NCBI RefSeq assembly: GCF_002111595.1
Contig: NZ_LUTN01000006.1
Coordinates: forward strand, 124,001 to 188,000
Direction of reading: 5' to 3'
From: Lonsdalea britannica
Lineage (GTDB): Bacteria; Pseudomonadota; Gammaproteobacteria; Enterobacterales; Enterobacteriaceae
DNA: 64,000 bases
The notes below the pieces were generated by a model. It was given only the letters and a program-made list of their open reading frames with translations. It ran no database searches and was not told the origin of the DNA. Numbering within the stretch: the first letter of the stretch is position 1; the number at the start of each line of letters is the position of its first letter. A program made the translations under genes and the position numbers. This document shows positions 50,422-60,230 of this stretch, in pieces.

Positions 50422-52353
50422 TTAGGCCGCCGGTTTAGCGATGATGCTGCGCGTTTCGAGACGCACTTCCTTCAGCATCACATCCAGCTTATCGCTCTGG
50501 CGGTAGACGACCTCACCTTTGATGGTGACGGTGCCCGTGTCCTGACTGCAGAGCAACTCGTCGCGGACGGCATGGATGAACGAGGCCGGGATAAATGCCG
50601 TCGCGCCGTTGTCCAGCAGACGCACTCGCAGGCCACCACGCGTAACGTCCATGATCTCTGCCAAGAAGCGTGCGTCGGTGCCAGCATGCGGCTTCAGATA
50701 ACGAGCGTACAGCCAATCGCTGACGTCGCGTTCGGCCATACGATTGAGGCGACGACGTTCCGCCAGCTGAACGGTGACCTCATCCCGCGGTTTCTCAGCG
50801 GACTGGCCGGTGATAATCGCTTTCAACAGGCGATGGTTCACCATATCTCCGTATTTACGGATAGGTGACGTCCAGGTGGCGTAGGCTTCCAATCCCAGAC
50901 CGAAATGAGGGCCCGGCTCAGTGCTGATTTCCGCAAACGACTGGAAGCGGCGCATGCGGCTATCCAGGAACTGCGTCGGCAGGGCGTCCAACTGGCGACG
51001 CAACACGCAGAAGCCTTCCAGCGTCAGTATCTGCTGCGGGTCGGCCTGAATCTCATTGCTTTCCAGAATGGCGACGGCCTGTTCTACCGTGACCGGATCG
51101 AACCCGTTGTGGATGTTGTAAATCCCGAAGCCCAGCTTTTCGCGCAGTACGATAGCCGCACAGACGTTGGCCGCGATCATGGCTTCTTCAACAATACGAT
51201 TCGCGATGCGGCGCGGTTCGACCACGATATCCAGCACTTCGCCTTTTTCTCCCAGCAGGAAGCGATAGTCCGGGCGGTCTTTGAACACCAGCGCGTTCGT
51301 GGTGCGCCATGCGCTGCGCAGCTGCGACATCTTGTGCAGCAGGCGGATCTGAGTCGCGATAGCCTCGTTTTCTGGCTGCCACTCTCCCTTTTGCTCCAGC
51401 CAGTCGGACACTTCGTCGTAGACCAGTTTGGCGCGGGATTCGATCCAGGCGGCAAAGAACTGAATGTCGCTCATCGCCCCATCAGCGGCCAACGTGACGC
51501 GGCAGGCCATGACCGGACGGCGTTCCTGCGGGCGCAGGGAGCAAATATCGTCCGACAAGTGGCGCGGCAGCATAGGAATGTTGAAACCGGGCAGATAGTT
51601 AGTGAACGCGCGTTTGCACGCGACCGTATCCAGCTCGCTGTCGGCCGGCACATAGGCCGTTGGATCGGCGATCGCCACGGTCATTTCCAGCGTGCCGTCG
51701 CCGTTGTCGCGGACATACAGCGCGTCATCCATATCTTCGGTACTCGCGCTGTCGATGGTGACAAAATCCAGCGCGGTTAAGTCTTCACGCGTGAGTTCGC
51801 CATCATTCATCTCGGCGGCGTCGTGCTCCGGCGCGTTACGCTCCAAATTATGACGTGACAATGTCACCCACCACGGCGCCAGCGGATCGTCGCCAGTGGT
51901 AATGTATTCTGTGATTTCCGCATGGAAATTACGGTCGCCTTTGAGCGGGTGGCGGCGCATTTCTGCGACCGCCCAGTCGCCGTCCTGAATCTCGTGGTCC
52001 AGTTGACGCGCCACTCGGCAGCTGATCGCATCCTTGAGCAAAGGATGGTCCGGGGTGATCGACAGGCGGTCGTCTTTCTTCTGGACGCGGCCGACAAAAC
52101 GGGTCAGAAACGGTTCGATCAGCGATTCCGGCTCGGCGATTTCACGATCTTTTTCGGTATGCAGCGTTGCAACGATGCGGTCGCCGTGCATCACTTTTTT
52201 CATGTGCGGCGGCGGGATGAAGTAGCTCTTCTGTGCTTCGGCTTCAAGAAAACCAAATCCCTTATCGGTGCCTTTTACGACGCCTTCTACACGTGGCGTC
52301 TTAGAGTGGAGTTGCTGTTTAAGCTGTGCAAGCAGCGGATTATCTTGAAACAT
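50422..52353 (-). CDS. rnb: Exoribonuclease II
   Basis: RNase II of 643 residues (E. coli 644), a 3'-5' processive exonuclease of mRNA decay. ATG 52353 ([17 protein letters not shown]) is fixed by homology; the 13-codon extension to 52392 lacks support. Domain order: cold-shock domains 1-2 (residues ~5-180), catalytic RNB domain with [14 protein letters not shown] acidic cluster and the [10 protein letters not shown] and [13 protein letters not shown] segments, and a C-terminal S1 domain. Confidence 0.97.
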   Translation of the reverse strand: MFQDNPLLAQLKQQLHSKTPRVEGVVKGTDKGFGFLEAEAQKSYFIPPPHMKKVMHGDRIVATLHTEKDREIAEPESLIEPFLTRFVGRVQKKDDRLSITPDHPLLKDAISCRVARQLDHEIQDGDWAVAEMRRHPLKGDRNFHAEITEYITTGDDPLAPWWVTLSRHNLERNAPEHDAAEMNDGELTREDLTALDFVTIDSASTEDMDDALYVRDNGDGTLEMTVAIADPTAYVPADSELDTVACKRAFTNYLPGFNIPMLPRHLSDDICSLRPQERRPVMACRVTLAADGAMSDIQFFAAWIESRAKLVYDEVSDWLEQKGEWQPENEAIATQIRLLHKMSQLRSAWRTTNALVFKDRPDYRFLLGEKGEVLDIVVEPRRIANRIVEEAMIAANVCAAIVLREKLGFGIYNIHNGFDPVTVEQAVAILESNEIQADPQQILTLEGFCVLRRQLDALPTQFLDSRMRRFQSFAEISTEPGPHFGLGLEAYATWTSPIRKYGDMVNHRLLKAIITGQSAEKPRDEVTVQLAERRRLNRMAERDVSDWLYARYLKPHAGTDARFLAEIMDVTRGGLRVRLLDNGATAFIPASFIHAVRDELLCSQDTGTVTIKGEVVYRQSDKLDVMLKEVRLETRSIIAKPAA

Positions 52354-52484
52354 AGCGTCCAGAAATGCGGTTAAAGGTGGTTTTAGCGGCACACAGTTTT
52401 ACGCGAATCGTGCCCCGGCGGCAAGCGTTGATCGGGGGCTCCGGCAAGATTTGCCGACCGTGACGAGAGGGGAAAAAGACGGCT

Positions 52485-52524
52485 CCGGCGGCCGCATAAG
52501 CACGTATGCTTCTCATGCCGCCGG
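52485..52524. terminator. GC-rich inverted repeat between the YdeP-like gene and rnb
   Basis: CCGGCGGC and GCCGCCGG flank a partly paired centre, forming a long hairpin 12 bases after the YdeP-like stop codon. It lacks a long T run. Confidence 0.55.
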
Positions 52525-52536
52525 TGACGCCTTTCG

Positions 52537-54849
52537 TCAGGCTATCCTCTGCAGCGGTTGGGCATCGCTACGGGTCACGCGCACGGGAATCGATTTGGAG
52601 GTTGGGGTAAACGTCTGGTCGCCGTAGCTGGAGAGCGGAACCAGCGGATTGGTTTCCGGGTAGTAGGCGGCCAGATTCCCTCGTGGGATCGCATATTCGA
52701 CCAGTCGGAAACCGCTGACTTTCCGGGTAATGCCGTCATGCCACAACGTTTCGATATCGACCCGATCGCCATCCTGAAGCCCCAGCGCGGCGATATCGTC
52801 CGGGTGCATGAACAGCACCTCTCGCTGGCCGTAAACGCCCCGATAGCGGTCGTCCAGTCCGTAAATCGTGGTGTTGTACTGATCATGGGAGCGCAGAGTC
52901 TGCAAAGTAAACGGCGCCCGCACGCCGTCCTGCTCGGGTACCACGCTGGTCGGCAGCGGCGCGCAGCTGAACGTGGCTTTCTTGCTTGGGGTGTTGAAGC
53001 GTAATTCGGCGGCGGCGTTGCCCAGATAGAAACCGCCAGGCTCTGCGCAGCGCTGGTTAAAGTCGGCAAAGCCCGGCAGGGTCGCGGCAATGTGGTCGCG
53101 GATCAAATCGTAGTTCCCGGCTAATGCCAGCCAATCCACCTTGTCGTTGCCCATGACCGTGTGGGCGATACCGGCGACGATGGCTGTCTCGGAACGCTGT
53201 TGAGGCGAGAGCGGTTGCCCGACGCCTTCTGAGGCGTGCACCATGCTGAAAGAGTCTTCAACGGTAATGTACTGAGGACCGGTCGTCTGAACATCCTGAT
53301 CAGTCCGTCCGAGCGTGGGCAGAATCAGGGATTCTTGCCGACCGGTGGTCAAATGGCTGCGGTTCAGTTTGGTGCTGATATAGACGGTCAGATCGCAGCG
53401 GCCGATGGCGTCTGCGGTACGCAGACTGTCCGGCGCGGCGGCGGCCAGATTCCCGCCCAGCGCAATCAGCACTTTGATCTCATCCCGCAGCATGGCTTCG
53501 ATAGCCTGAACGGTGTTATGCCCGTGTTCGCGCGGCGGGGTAAAGTCGAAATGCGCCGCAAGGCTGTCCAGCATCGCCCCCGACGGATTTTCATCAATCC
53601 CCATCGTACGGTTGCCCTGTACGTTGCTGTGTCCGCGGACCGGGCACAGGCCTGCGCCCGGTTTGCCCAACTGGCCAAACAGCAATTGCAGGTTGACGAT
53701 CTCCCTGACGGTCGCCACGGAGTGTTTGTGCTGGGTGATACCCATCGCCCAGGTACAAATGACACGCGGGGAGTTCAGGTACAGCTCGGCGACATGACGC
53801 AGCTGCGCTTCGCTCAGGCCGGACTGTTCGACGATATGGGCCCAGCTCGTCGCATCGACCTGCTCAAGATAGGCCTCGACCCCGTCAGTGTGGCTGTCGA
53901 CAAAAGTCTGATCGAAGATACCGGGCTCTCCGGCGGCCAGACGCAGACGCTGCGTTTCCAGCAAGGTTTTAACGATGCCGCGGACGGCGGCCATATCGCC
54001 GCCTAAGTTCGGCTGCAGGTAGGTATCGCTAATCCTGCCCGACAGCGGTGTCAGCATCTCTACCGGGCTTTGCGGATCGGTAAAGCGTTCCAGTCCGCGT
54101 TCGCGCAGGGTATTGAACGTGATCACGTGTGCGCCGCGCGCGGCGGCGGAGCGCAGGCTGTGCAGCATGCGCGGATGGTTGGTGCCGGGATTTTGGCCGA
54201 ACACCAGAATGGCGTCGGCATGATTGAAGTCGTCCAGCCGTACGGTGCCTTTACCGATCCCGATGCTTTGTTTCAAGCCGGTGCCGCTCGCTTCGTGGCA
54301 CATATTGGAACAATCCGGGAAATTATTGGTGCCCATCATTCGGCCGAACAGCTGATAGATATAGGAGACCTCATTGCTGGCGCGTCCGGACGTGTACAGC
54401 TCCATTTGGTTAGGGTTATCCAGTCCGTGAATATGATGCGCGATCAGCGCAAACGCCTGTTCCCAGGTGATGGGAACGTAGTGATCGGTGTGACGATCGT
54501 AGCGCATCGGGTGCGTCAGACGTCCCTGATATTCCAGAAAATAGTCGCTCTGGCGACGCAGCGTACTGACGCTATGGGCGGCGAAAAACTCAGGCCCAGC
54601 CGCTTTGCGCGTGGCTTCCCAACTTACGGCCTTAGCACCGTTTTCGCAGAAGCTGAAGGTGCTGTGGTTATCGTCGCCCCAGGCGCAGCCGGGACAGTCG
54701 AATCCCCGGGGTTTATTGACCCGCATCAAGTTTCGAATATTTTTGAAGGCTTCTTTGCTGTCCAGAACGTAACGCGTAGTGGCTTCCAGCGAGCCCCAAC
54801 CTCCCGCGGCGCGGCGGTATGGCTTGATTTCTGGTTTAAATTTCATCAT
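52537..54849 (-). CDS. YdeP-like molybdopterin oxidoreductase
   Basis: A 770-residue formate-dehydrogenase-H-like protein close to E. coli YdeP (759), which is linked to acid resistance. The N-terminus has only two Cys in FDCPGCAWGDDNH and a third at SFCENGAKAV; unlike FdhF the usual four-Cys iron-sulfur arrangement is not complete. Other features: YTSGRASNEVSYIYQLF, DCSNMCHEAS (no selenocysteine; the Cys-His pair sits at the expected active-site place), GHNPGTNHPRM-type VFGQNPGTNHPRM, and C-terminal RSHDQYNTTIYG. It probably binds bis-MGD; substrate unknown. No FdhD gene is adjacent. Confidence 0.88.
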   Translation of the reverse strand: MMKFKPEIKPYRRAAGGWGSLEATTRYVLDSKEAFKNIRNLMRVNKPRGFDCPGCAWGDDNHSTFSFCENGAKAVSWEATRKAAGPEFFAAHSVSTLRRQSDYFLEYQGRLTHPMRYDRHTDHYVPITWEQAFALIAHHIHGLDNPNQMELYTSGRASNEVSYIYQLFGRMMGTNNFPDCSNMCHEASGTGLKQSIGIGKGTVRLDDFNHADAILVFGQNPGTNHPRMLHSLRSAAARGAHVITFNTLRERGLERFTDPQSPVEMLTPLSGRISDTYLQPNLGGDMAAVRGIVKTLLETQRLRLAAGEPGIFDQTFVDSHTDGVEAYLEQVDATSWAHIVEQSGLSEAQLRHVAELYLNSPRVICTWAMGITQHKHSVATVREIVNLQLLFGQLGKPGAGLCPVRGHSNVQGNRTMGIDENPSGAMLDSLAAHFDFTPPREHGHNTVQAIEAMLRDEIKVLIALGGNLAAAAPDSLRTADAIGRCDLTVYISTKLNRSHLTTGRQESLILPTLGRTDQDVQTTGPQYITVEDSFSMVHASEGVGQPLSPQQRSETAIVAGIAHTVMGNDKVDWLALAGNYDLIRDHIAATLPGFADFNQRCAEPGGFYLGNAAAELRFNTPSKKATFSCAPLPTSVVPEQDGVRAPFTLQTLRSHDQYNTTIYGLDDRYRGVYGQREVLFMHPDDIAALGLQDGDRVDIETLWHDGITRKVSGFRLVEYAIPRGNLAAYYPETNPLVPLSSYGDQTFTPTSKSIPVRVTRSDAQPLQRIA

Positions 54850-55027
54850 AGGATGTGCTGGCCATATTGTTTTTAATATGTGAATGGATTTTTAAGGAAT
54901 TGGGGTTAGACGTTAAGTCTAGGATCGCCGGGCAGGAACGTCTAATCAAATACGGCAATCGCGAGATAGAGGAGGGTTATCGCAAATAAAGTGTGACCAA
55001 GGACGGAATCTTGATCTTTTTGTCTAG

Positions 55028-55039
55028 TTGTATATACAA
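55028..55039. promoter_or_regulatory. Candidate GntR/UTRA operator upstream of the PTS operon
   Basis: A perfect 12-bp palindrome TTGTATATACAA, identical to the core recognised by TreR-type GntR/UTRA repressors, lies 57 bases before the EIICB start. A near match is found upstream of the GntR gene at 58869-58880. Confidence 0.7.
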
Positions 55040-55095
55040 ATTTTGTTATTTTCCGGCTATTCCTTAATCAGAACGAAAAACAGGAAGGGCAAATA

Positions 55096-56688
55096 ATGAA
55101 AGATCTTGGCAATAAGGTTCACGCCTTTGGTAAAGCACTCATGATGCCGATTTCGGTCATCGCCGCCGCCGGGATTTTCCTGGGACTGGCGGCGGCGATG
55201 CAAAACCCCGCCGTCACCGGCGATGCGTTCACCCACATGCAGATCCCGCAGCTCATCATCGGTTTTATTCGCCAGATCGCCGGTGCGCTGTTCGCCAACC
55301 TCCCGTTATTTTTCGCCGTCGCCAGCGCGATAGGTCTGGCTAATGCAGAAAAACCGACGGCAGCGTTTGCCGCCGTCATCGGTTTTATTTCTATGCACGT
55401 CGGGGTGCAGGCGACGCTCACCGCTCAGCAACTCACGCCGGTCAGCACCACGGTGGAGGCGTTGACGGCGGGCGGTATGGACCGTACCGCGGCGCTGATG
55501 TATGCCGCCGAGTTCACTAAAACGCTGGGGATTTTTACCTATAACATGAGCGTGCTGGGTGGGGTGATCGCCGGTGTGGTGACGGTCATGCTGCACAACC
55601 GCTTCTACACGATCGAACTGCCGACGGCGATCAGCTTTTTTGGCGGCCGCCGTTTTGTGCCCATTATTACAGTGGTATGCCTGCCGCTGGTGGGCGTCGG
55701 TCTGGCGCTGATTTGGCCGACCATCGGCACTGGCATCGCTTGGGTCGGGGCGTTAATTGGCCACAGCGGTCAGTACGGCGCGTTTCTCTACGGTTTCTCC
55801 GAGCGCATTCTTATCCCCACCGGGTTGCACCACATCCTGAACGAAACCGTGCGCTTTACTCCCATTGGTGGCGTCGCGACCGTGGACAGTCAGACGGTGG
55901 TCGGCGCGTTGAACATATTTAACACCTCGCTAACGCATCCCGGCGCGGTCAGCGACGAGGTGATCCGTAACGCCACCCAGTTTCTGGCCCAAGGCAAAAT
56001 TCCCGTCATGATGTTTGGGCTTCCCGGCGCGGCGCTGGCGATGTATCAGTGCGCCCGGCCTGAACATAAAGAACGCGTGAAAGCGCTGATGCTGGCCGGG
56101 GGACTGGCGTCTTTCACGACGGGGATCACTGAGCCGCTCGAGTTCTGTTTTATTTTTGTTTCGCCCGTTCTGTATCTGCTGCACGCCGTCCTTAGCGGCC
56201 TGTCTTTCATGTTGATGTCTCTGGCCCACCTGATGATCGGCAATATTCAGGGCGGCGCTATCGATCTGGTGGTGTTTGGCATGCTGGGCGGGCTGAAAAC
56301 CCAGTGGTGGTACGCGGTATTGCTGGGGGCGTTCTACTTCCTGATTTACTACTCCGCGTTCAAGTTCGTGATCAAACGAATGAACGTTGAGACGCCGGGG
56401 CGTGAGTCCGACGCGGCGGCATCGCCAGCGGCGGTGAGTGCGGATGAACGTACGCAAACCATTATCGACGGCCTGGGCGGACAGAGCAATATCGCCGAAG
56501 TGGACTGCTGTTTTACCCGGCTGCGGGTGCAGGTAAAAGACATCAACCTGGTCGTGGACAACACCCTGATGACGACGGGAGCCAACGGCGTCAAACGGGT
56601 AAATGAACATAACGTTCAGGTGATTTACGGGCCGAAAGTGGAAAAAATCGCTCAGGACGTCAAAGCGGCGTTGGGCGTCACGGCGTAA
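55096..56688 (+). CDS. PTS EIICB component, alpha-glucoside/glucose family
   Basis: A 530-residue permease. EIIC (residues 1-~430) has ten or so helices, with SERILIPTGLHHILNE and GITEPLEF signatures of the glucose superfamily. EIIB (residues ~450-530) has the phosphocysteine in AEVDCCFTRLRV. No EIIA domain is present, so phosphate must come from Crr (EIIA-Glc) or another EIIA. The GH4 gene follows by 31 bases, so the sugar is probably an alpha-glucoside such as maltose or a sucrose isomer, imported as its 6-phosphate. AGGAAGGG stands before the start. Confidence 0.9.
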   Translation: MKDLGNKVHAFGKALMMPISVIAAAGIFLGLAAAMQNPAVTGDAFTHMQIPQLIIGFIRQIAGALFANLPLFFAVASAIGLANAEKPTAAFAAVIGFISMHVGVQATLTAQQLTPVSTTVEALTAGGMDRTAALMYAAEFTKTLGIFTYNMSVLGGVIAGVVTVMLHNRFYTIELPTAISFFGGRRFVPIITVVCLPLVGVGLALIWPTIGTGIAWVGALIGHSGQYGAFLYGFSERILIPTGLHHILNETVRFTPIGGVATVDSQTVVGALNIFNTSLTHPGAVSDEVIRNATQFLAQGKIPVMMFGLPGAALAMYQCARPEHKERVKALMLAGGLASFTTGITEPLEFCFIFVSPVLYLLHAVLSGLSFMLMSLAHLMIGNIQGGAIDLVVFGMLGGLKTQWWYAVLLGAFYFLIYYSAFKFVIKRMNVETPGRESDAAASPAAVSADERTQTIIDGLGGQSNIAEVDCCFTRLRVQVKDINLVVDNTLMTTGANGVKRVNEHNVQVIYGPKVEKIAQDVKAALGVTA

Positions 56689-56719
56689 TCAAACCTCAAC
56701 CGGAAAATGGGAAACAGCG

Positions 56720-58044
56720 ATGACGAAGACATACAGTATTGTGATTGTGGGGGGCGGTCGACCTGGACGCCGGGGTTACTGAAGGCGTTGTGCAAACGAC
56801 AAAGCACGTTTCCGCTAAGACGGGTGGTGATGTATGACGTGAACGCCGAACGGCAGGCGGTTATCGGCGACTTTGCCCGCCTGCTGTTTAGCGAAGAGTA
56901 CCCGGCGCTGGATTTCGCCTACACGACGGATGTCGAAGCGGCGTTTCGGGATGTCGATTTCGTCTTCTGCCAGATGCGCACCGGCGGTTACGACATGCGA
57001 GAAAAGGACGAAAAAATCCCGCTTTCATTGGGCGTCATCGGTCAGGAGACCTGCGGTCCGGGAGGCTTCGCCTACGGGATGCGTTCTATTGGCGACATGA
57101 TTGAACTGGTGGAGCAGGTGCGGGCGCGTTCGCCGCAGGCCTGGATTTTGAACTATACCAATCCGGCGGCCATCGTCGCCGATGCGCTTCGCGTCAAGTT
57201 TCCGGACGACAAGCGCATCCTTAATATCTGCGATCAGCCGGTCAATCTGCTGCGTTCCTATGCCCGTATCCTGGGGCGGGACGTCAATGAGTTCGAACCG
57301 GTCTACTTCGGTTTGAATCACTTTGGCTGGTTCACGCATTTGTACGATCGCCAGGGAACGGATCTGCTGCCGCAGTTAAAATCAATTATCCTCAATCAGG
57401 GATTCAAGCCCGCCGACGCGGAGCAACGCGATGCCTCGTGGCTGGATACGTATGCGGTGGTGGCCGACATGCTGCGGGACTTCCCTGACTATCTGCCGAA
57501 CACCTATCTGCAATATTACCTGTATCCAGAGTACAAGCTGAGCAAGCTGGACCCGAACTTTACCCGCGCCAATGAAGTGATGGCGGGACGAGAAAAACGC
57601 GTGTTTGAGACATGCCGAAACGCGGTCGCCGCCGGAACGACCAAAGATGCCAGCGTGGTACACAACGATGCGCATGGCGACATGATTGTCGAAGTCGCCG
57701 AATCCATCGCCTATAACCAGCATCGTATCTTTGTGGTGATCGTGGAGAACAACGGTCTGGTGAACAATCTGGATGACAGCGCGATGGTGGAAGTGGCGGC
57801 GACGCTCGGCATCAATGGACCTCGGCCCTACGGCGTGGGCAACATCCCCACCTTCTATAAAGGGATGATCGAGCAGCAGTTCGCCTACGAACGCCTGACG
57901 ATAGAGGCATGGTTTGAAGGGTCTTACACCAAAGCGCTGCAAGCGCTGACGCTGAACCGGTTGGTGGTGGATGCGAAAAAGGCGCGCAAAGTGTTGGATG
58001 CGCTGATAGAGGCCAACCAAGGTTATTGGCCGGCGTTAACCTGA
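56720..58044 (+). CDS. GH4 6-phospho-alpha-glucosidase, N-terminal frame break
   Basis: An NAD- and Mn-dependent family-4 glycosidase of about 441 residues. The true start is ATG 56720 (MTKTYSIVIVGGG); after 13 codons one missing base near 56757 breaks the frame before STWTPGLLKALC, which continues to the stop. An open frame from ATG 56707 gives nonsense for the first 16 residues. The NAD loop is thus split. Catalytic elements seen: ICDQPVNLL, GLNHFGWF, metal-binding Cys/His in ETCGPGGF and HNDAHGDMIVE. It would split the imported sugar 6-phosphate to glucose 6-phosphate and the other sugar. The missing base fits the error pattern of this window. Confidence 0.87.
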
Positions 58045-58056
58045 TTGCGCAAGCGA

Positions 58057-58815
58057 CTAACAGGGCGACGGCGTGAATAAAGGACGCAGCGGCGCGTCGA
58101 GGGTGAAGGCATAACGCCGCTGATTGTAATAAACGTTGGAAAGCTCGAAGGGGTGCTCGTCAGCGAAAAAAGCGACGACGCTGGCACGCAGCACGGGTTC
58201 ATCCCGTGCCAGCCCGAGAGCTTCCAGCACCTCGACGGAGGGAAGCTCGGCGAATATCTGCTTATGGCTGCCGACGGCGTCATAGCCTTTGGATTTGAGG
58301 TAGGCATACTTGGACTGATTCAGATCGCGCTCGCTCAGGTCGGGAAACAGAGATTGAATCATCCAGGACTGTTCATACACAAACGGCGTGCCGTCAATTA
58401 ACAGCAGGCGCACCATGTAGTGGACCGGCGTCCCTTGCGCGATCCGAAGGGCTTGGGCGACCTCGGCGGTGGCCGGTTGCTGAGAGAAATGGCGCAGTTG
58501 GTTGACGATCTTGCGCTGCGTACTGTTGGCGACCTCACTGGAGGTCAGATGCTGGTCCAGCGGCAGTTGTACTTTTACGCGGGTGTCCGGCTGAGCAACG
58601 AAGGTGCCGCGTCCCCGAAAGCGTTCAACCAGCCCCTGTCGGACCAGATAGTCGACGGCTTTACGCGCCGTCATCCGTGAAACCTGATATTGCTGACACA
58701 TTTCCGCTTCGGTGGGGAGCGGGTCGCCGGGCTTCAGTCTGTTGTCATGGATCTGACGGGTCAGGATCTGCTCAATTTGCAGATAAAAAGGAACAAAGGA
58801 ATGTTTATCAATCAT
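58057..58815 (-). CDS. GntR/HutC-family repressor with UTRA domain
   Basis: A 252-residue regulator: N-terminal winged helix (residues 1-70; LPTEAEMCQQYQVSRMTARKAV) and a C-terminal UTRA ligand domain (residues ~90-240). GGAGGG lies before the ATG. It is convergent with the GH4 gene, 12 bases away. UTRA regulators of PTS sugar operons (TreR, GmuR, NagR) bind sugar phosphates. Matching palindromes upstream of the PTS operon and of its own gene point to repression of both, with relief by the sugar 6-phosphate (inference). Confidence 0.92.
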   Translation of the reverse strand: MIDKHSFVPFYLQIEQILTRQIHDNRLKPGDPLPTEAEMCQQYQVSRMTARKAVDYLVRQGLVERFRGRGTFVAQPDTRVKVQLPLDQHLTSSEVANSTQRKIVNQLRHFSQQPATAEVAQALRIAQGTPVHYMVRLLLIDGTPFVYEQSWMIQSLFPDLSERDLNQSKYAYLKSKGYDAVGSHKQIFAELPSVEVLEALGLARDEPVLRASVVAFFADEHPFELSNVYYNQRRYAFTLDAPLRPLFTPSPC

Positions 58816-59226
58816 TTTTATTCTTCCCTCCCGTTCGTTTCAGAAGCGTAGATAGTATAGGGGGATAGTTATCTATACAAGTCTCCGCGTTTTTCCTTCA
58901 AGACCGCGATATACCGCAGAGAACCCTAAGTTGAATTCGTGCATCATGCTTCTAAAATGAAGCATGTTAAGAGGTCAACTCCGCTCATACTGTGGTCTGC
59001 GTTACCGTCTTCGGCGGCCTCATTCATTAGAAATACTCATGCGACGCCGATATTCTGGGGGGAGAGTGATGTCTTCGCTCGTAATGAATACCTTGCCGCG
59101 CGCGATTTCTGCCAGGGCCGATTGGCGTACAGAACGCATGGTTTTTTTCGGCTAATCAGCCAATAAAATCGGGCGCCAGGCGCGGCTCAGACAGCAGCAG
59201 TTTTCTCCCGCGCTCAACTTTTAGGA
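58816..59226. other. Divergent region between the GntR repressor gene and the LysR gene
   Basis: About 410 non-coding bases with the GntR promoter and operator at its left end. Frames at 58939-59166 lack ribosome binding sites and homology-like composition. Confidence 0.5.
58869..58880. promoter_or_regulatory. Candidate GntR/UTRA operator upstream of its own gene
   Basis: On the minus strand the sequence is TTGTATAGATAA, sharing 10 of 12 positions with the palindrome at 55028-55039, 54 bases before the repressor start. It would allow autoregulation. Confidence 0.6.
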
Positions 59227-60171
59227 ATGACGAAAATCGATATCAAACAACTTATCTATCTGTGCAACCTGGAAAAGGCTCGCCACTTCGGCCGCGCGGC
59301 TGAAGCAAGCTTCGTTAGCCAGCCTACGCTCTCCATGCGACTTAAAAATCTGGAGCGCGAACTGGGTCTGTCGCTCATCAATCGCGGCAATAATTTCGAT
59401 GGCTTCACCGCGGAGGGCGAACGGGTGCTCGCCTGGGCGCGTGAAATGGTGTCGGTTTATCAAGGACTAAAGCTGGAAGTCGACGCCCTGAAACGCGGCA
59501 CCAGCGGGCTGGTGCGCATCGGCGCCGTCCCTCAGTGTGGTATCGCGGTGCCGCAGATGCTGGCCGCGGTGCGATCCCTTTATCCTGAACTGGCTTTTCA
59601 GGTGTCGCTGTTCAGCGCGGATCGTTTGTTGGAGGCATTGCAGGCGCATGACGTGGACGTCGGGATCGGCTTTTTCAAACCCGCGATGCTTGAGGAACCG
59701 CGTTTTCAGGTCACCAGGCTGGGTGCGCCGCATATGGCTTTGTTGTTTAATCCGCAGCACTTTCCTGCGCTAAAAGGCGACGCGCCGCTCTCGCTGGCTG
59801 ACATCGCTGAGCTGCCGCTGTGCCTGACGGACACCGGGCGCTATCTACGCGGCTATCTGGATTCGCTCTGGCAGGACGCGGCGGTGACGCCTAATGTCGT
59901 GGTGGAAAGCGGCTCGGTTTTGCAGCTGATTCAAAGCGTATTCGTCGGTCTGGGATGCGGTATTGTGCCGCAAGGCAGTCTGTTGCCGGAAATGACGCCG
60001 CAGCTGGCGTGGCGCAGTCTGACGTTGCCGCTGATGCCGCGTACGACGGCCGTCGTGATTGCCGAGCAGGGGCGATCAACGGCATTGGCCCAGCATTTTT
60101 TCAACGTGGCGGCAGCTTGGTTAGCGCGACAAAACGCAGGATATAACGGGGGAACGAGCAACGTCGTCTAA
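59227..60171 (+). CDS. LysR-type transcriptional regulator
   Basis: A 314-residue LTTR: HTH at residues 6-65 (FGRAAEASFVSQPTLSMRLKNLE), periplasmic-binding-protein-like effector domain at ~90-300 with LVRIGAVPQCGIAVPQ start. ATG 59227 follows an in-frame TAG by one codon, so the start is certain, but the AGGA sequence touches the ATG and translation may be weak. No neighbouring target operon is apparent; fabI is convergent and the GntR gene is divergent. Confidence 0.88.
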   Translation: MTKIDIKQLIYLCNLEKARHFGRAAEASFVSQPTLSMRLKNLERELGLSLINRGNNFDGFTAEGERVLAWAREMVSVYQGLKLEVDALKRGTSGLVRIGAVPQCGIAVPQMLAAVRSLYPELAFQVSLFSADRLLEALQAHDVDVGIGFFKPAMLEEPRFQVTRLGAPHMALLFNPQHFPALKGDAPLSLADIAELPLCLTDTGRYLRGYLDSLWQDAAVTPNVVVESGSVLQLIQSVFVGLGCGIVPQGSLLPEMTPQLAWRSLTLPLMPRTTAVVIAEQGRSTALAQHFFNVAAAWLARQNAGYNGGTSNVV

Positions 60172-60198
60172 GGCATGGCAGGGGAAGAGCGAGAAAAC

Positions 60199-60220
60199 AA
60201 GCGAGCCGGAAGGCTCGCTT
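60199..60220 (-). terminator. Terminator of fabI
   Basis: A 9-bp stem (AAGCGAGCC / GGCTCGCTT) with a 4-base loop; the minus strand continues with a GTTTTCTC tail. Confidence 0.8.
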
Positions 60221-60230
60221 GTCGGAGGGA

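Noticed and set aside
53236..54006. 256-codon frame opposite the YdeP-like gene
   Set aside because: Shadow frame; the minus-strand gene has clear homology along the same stretch.
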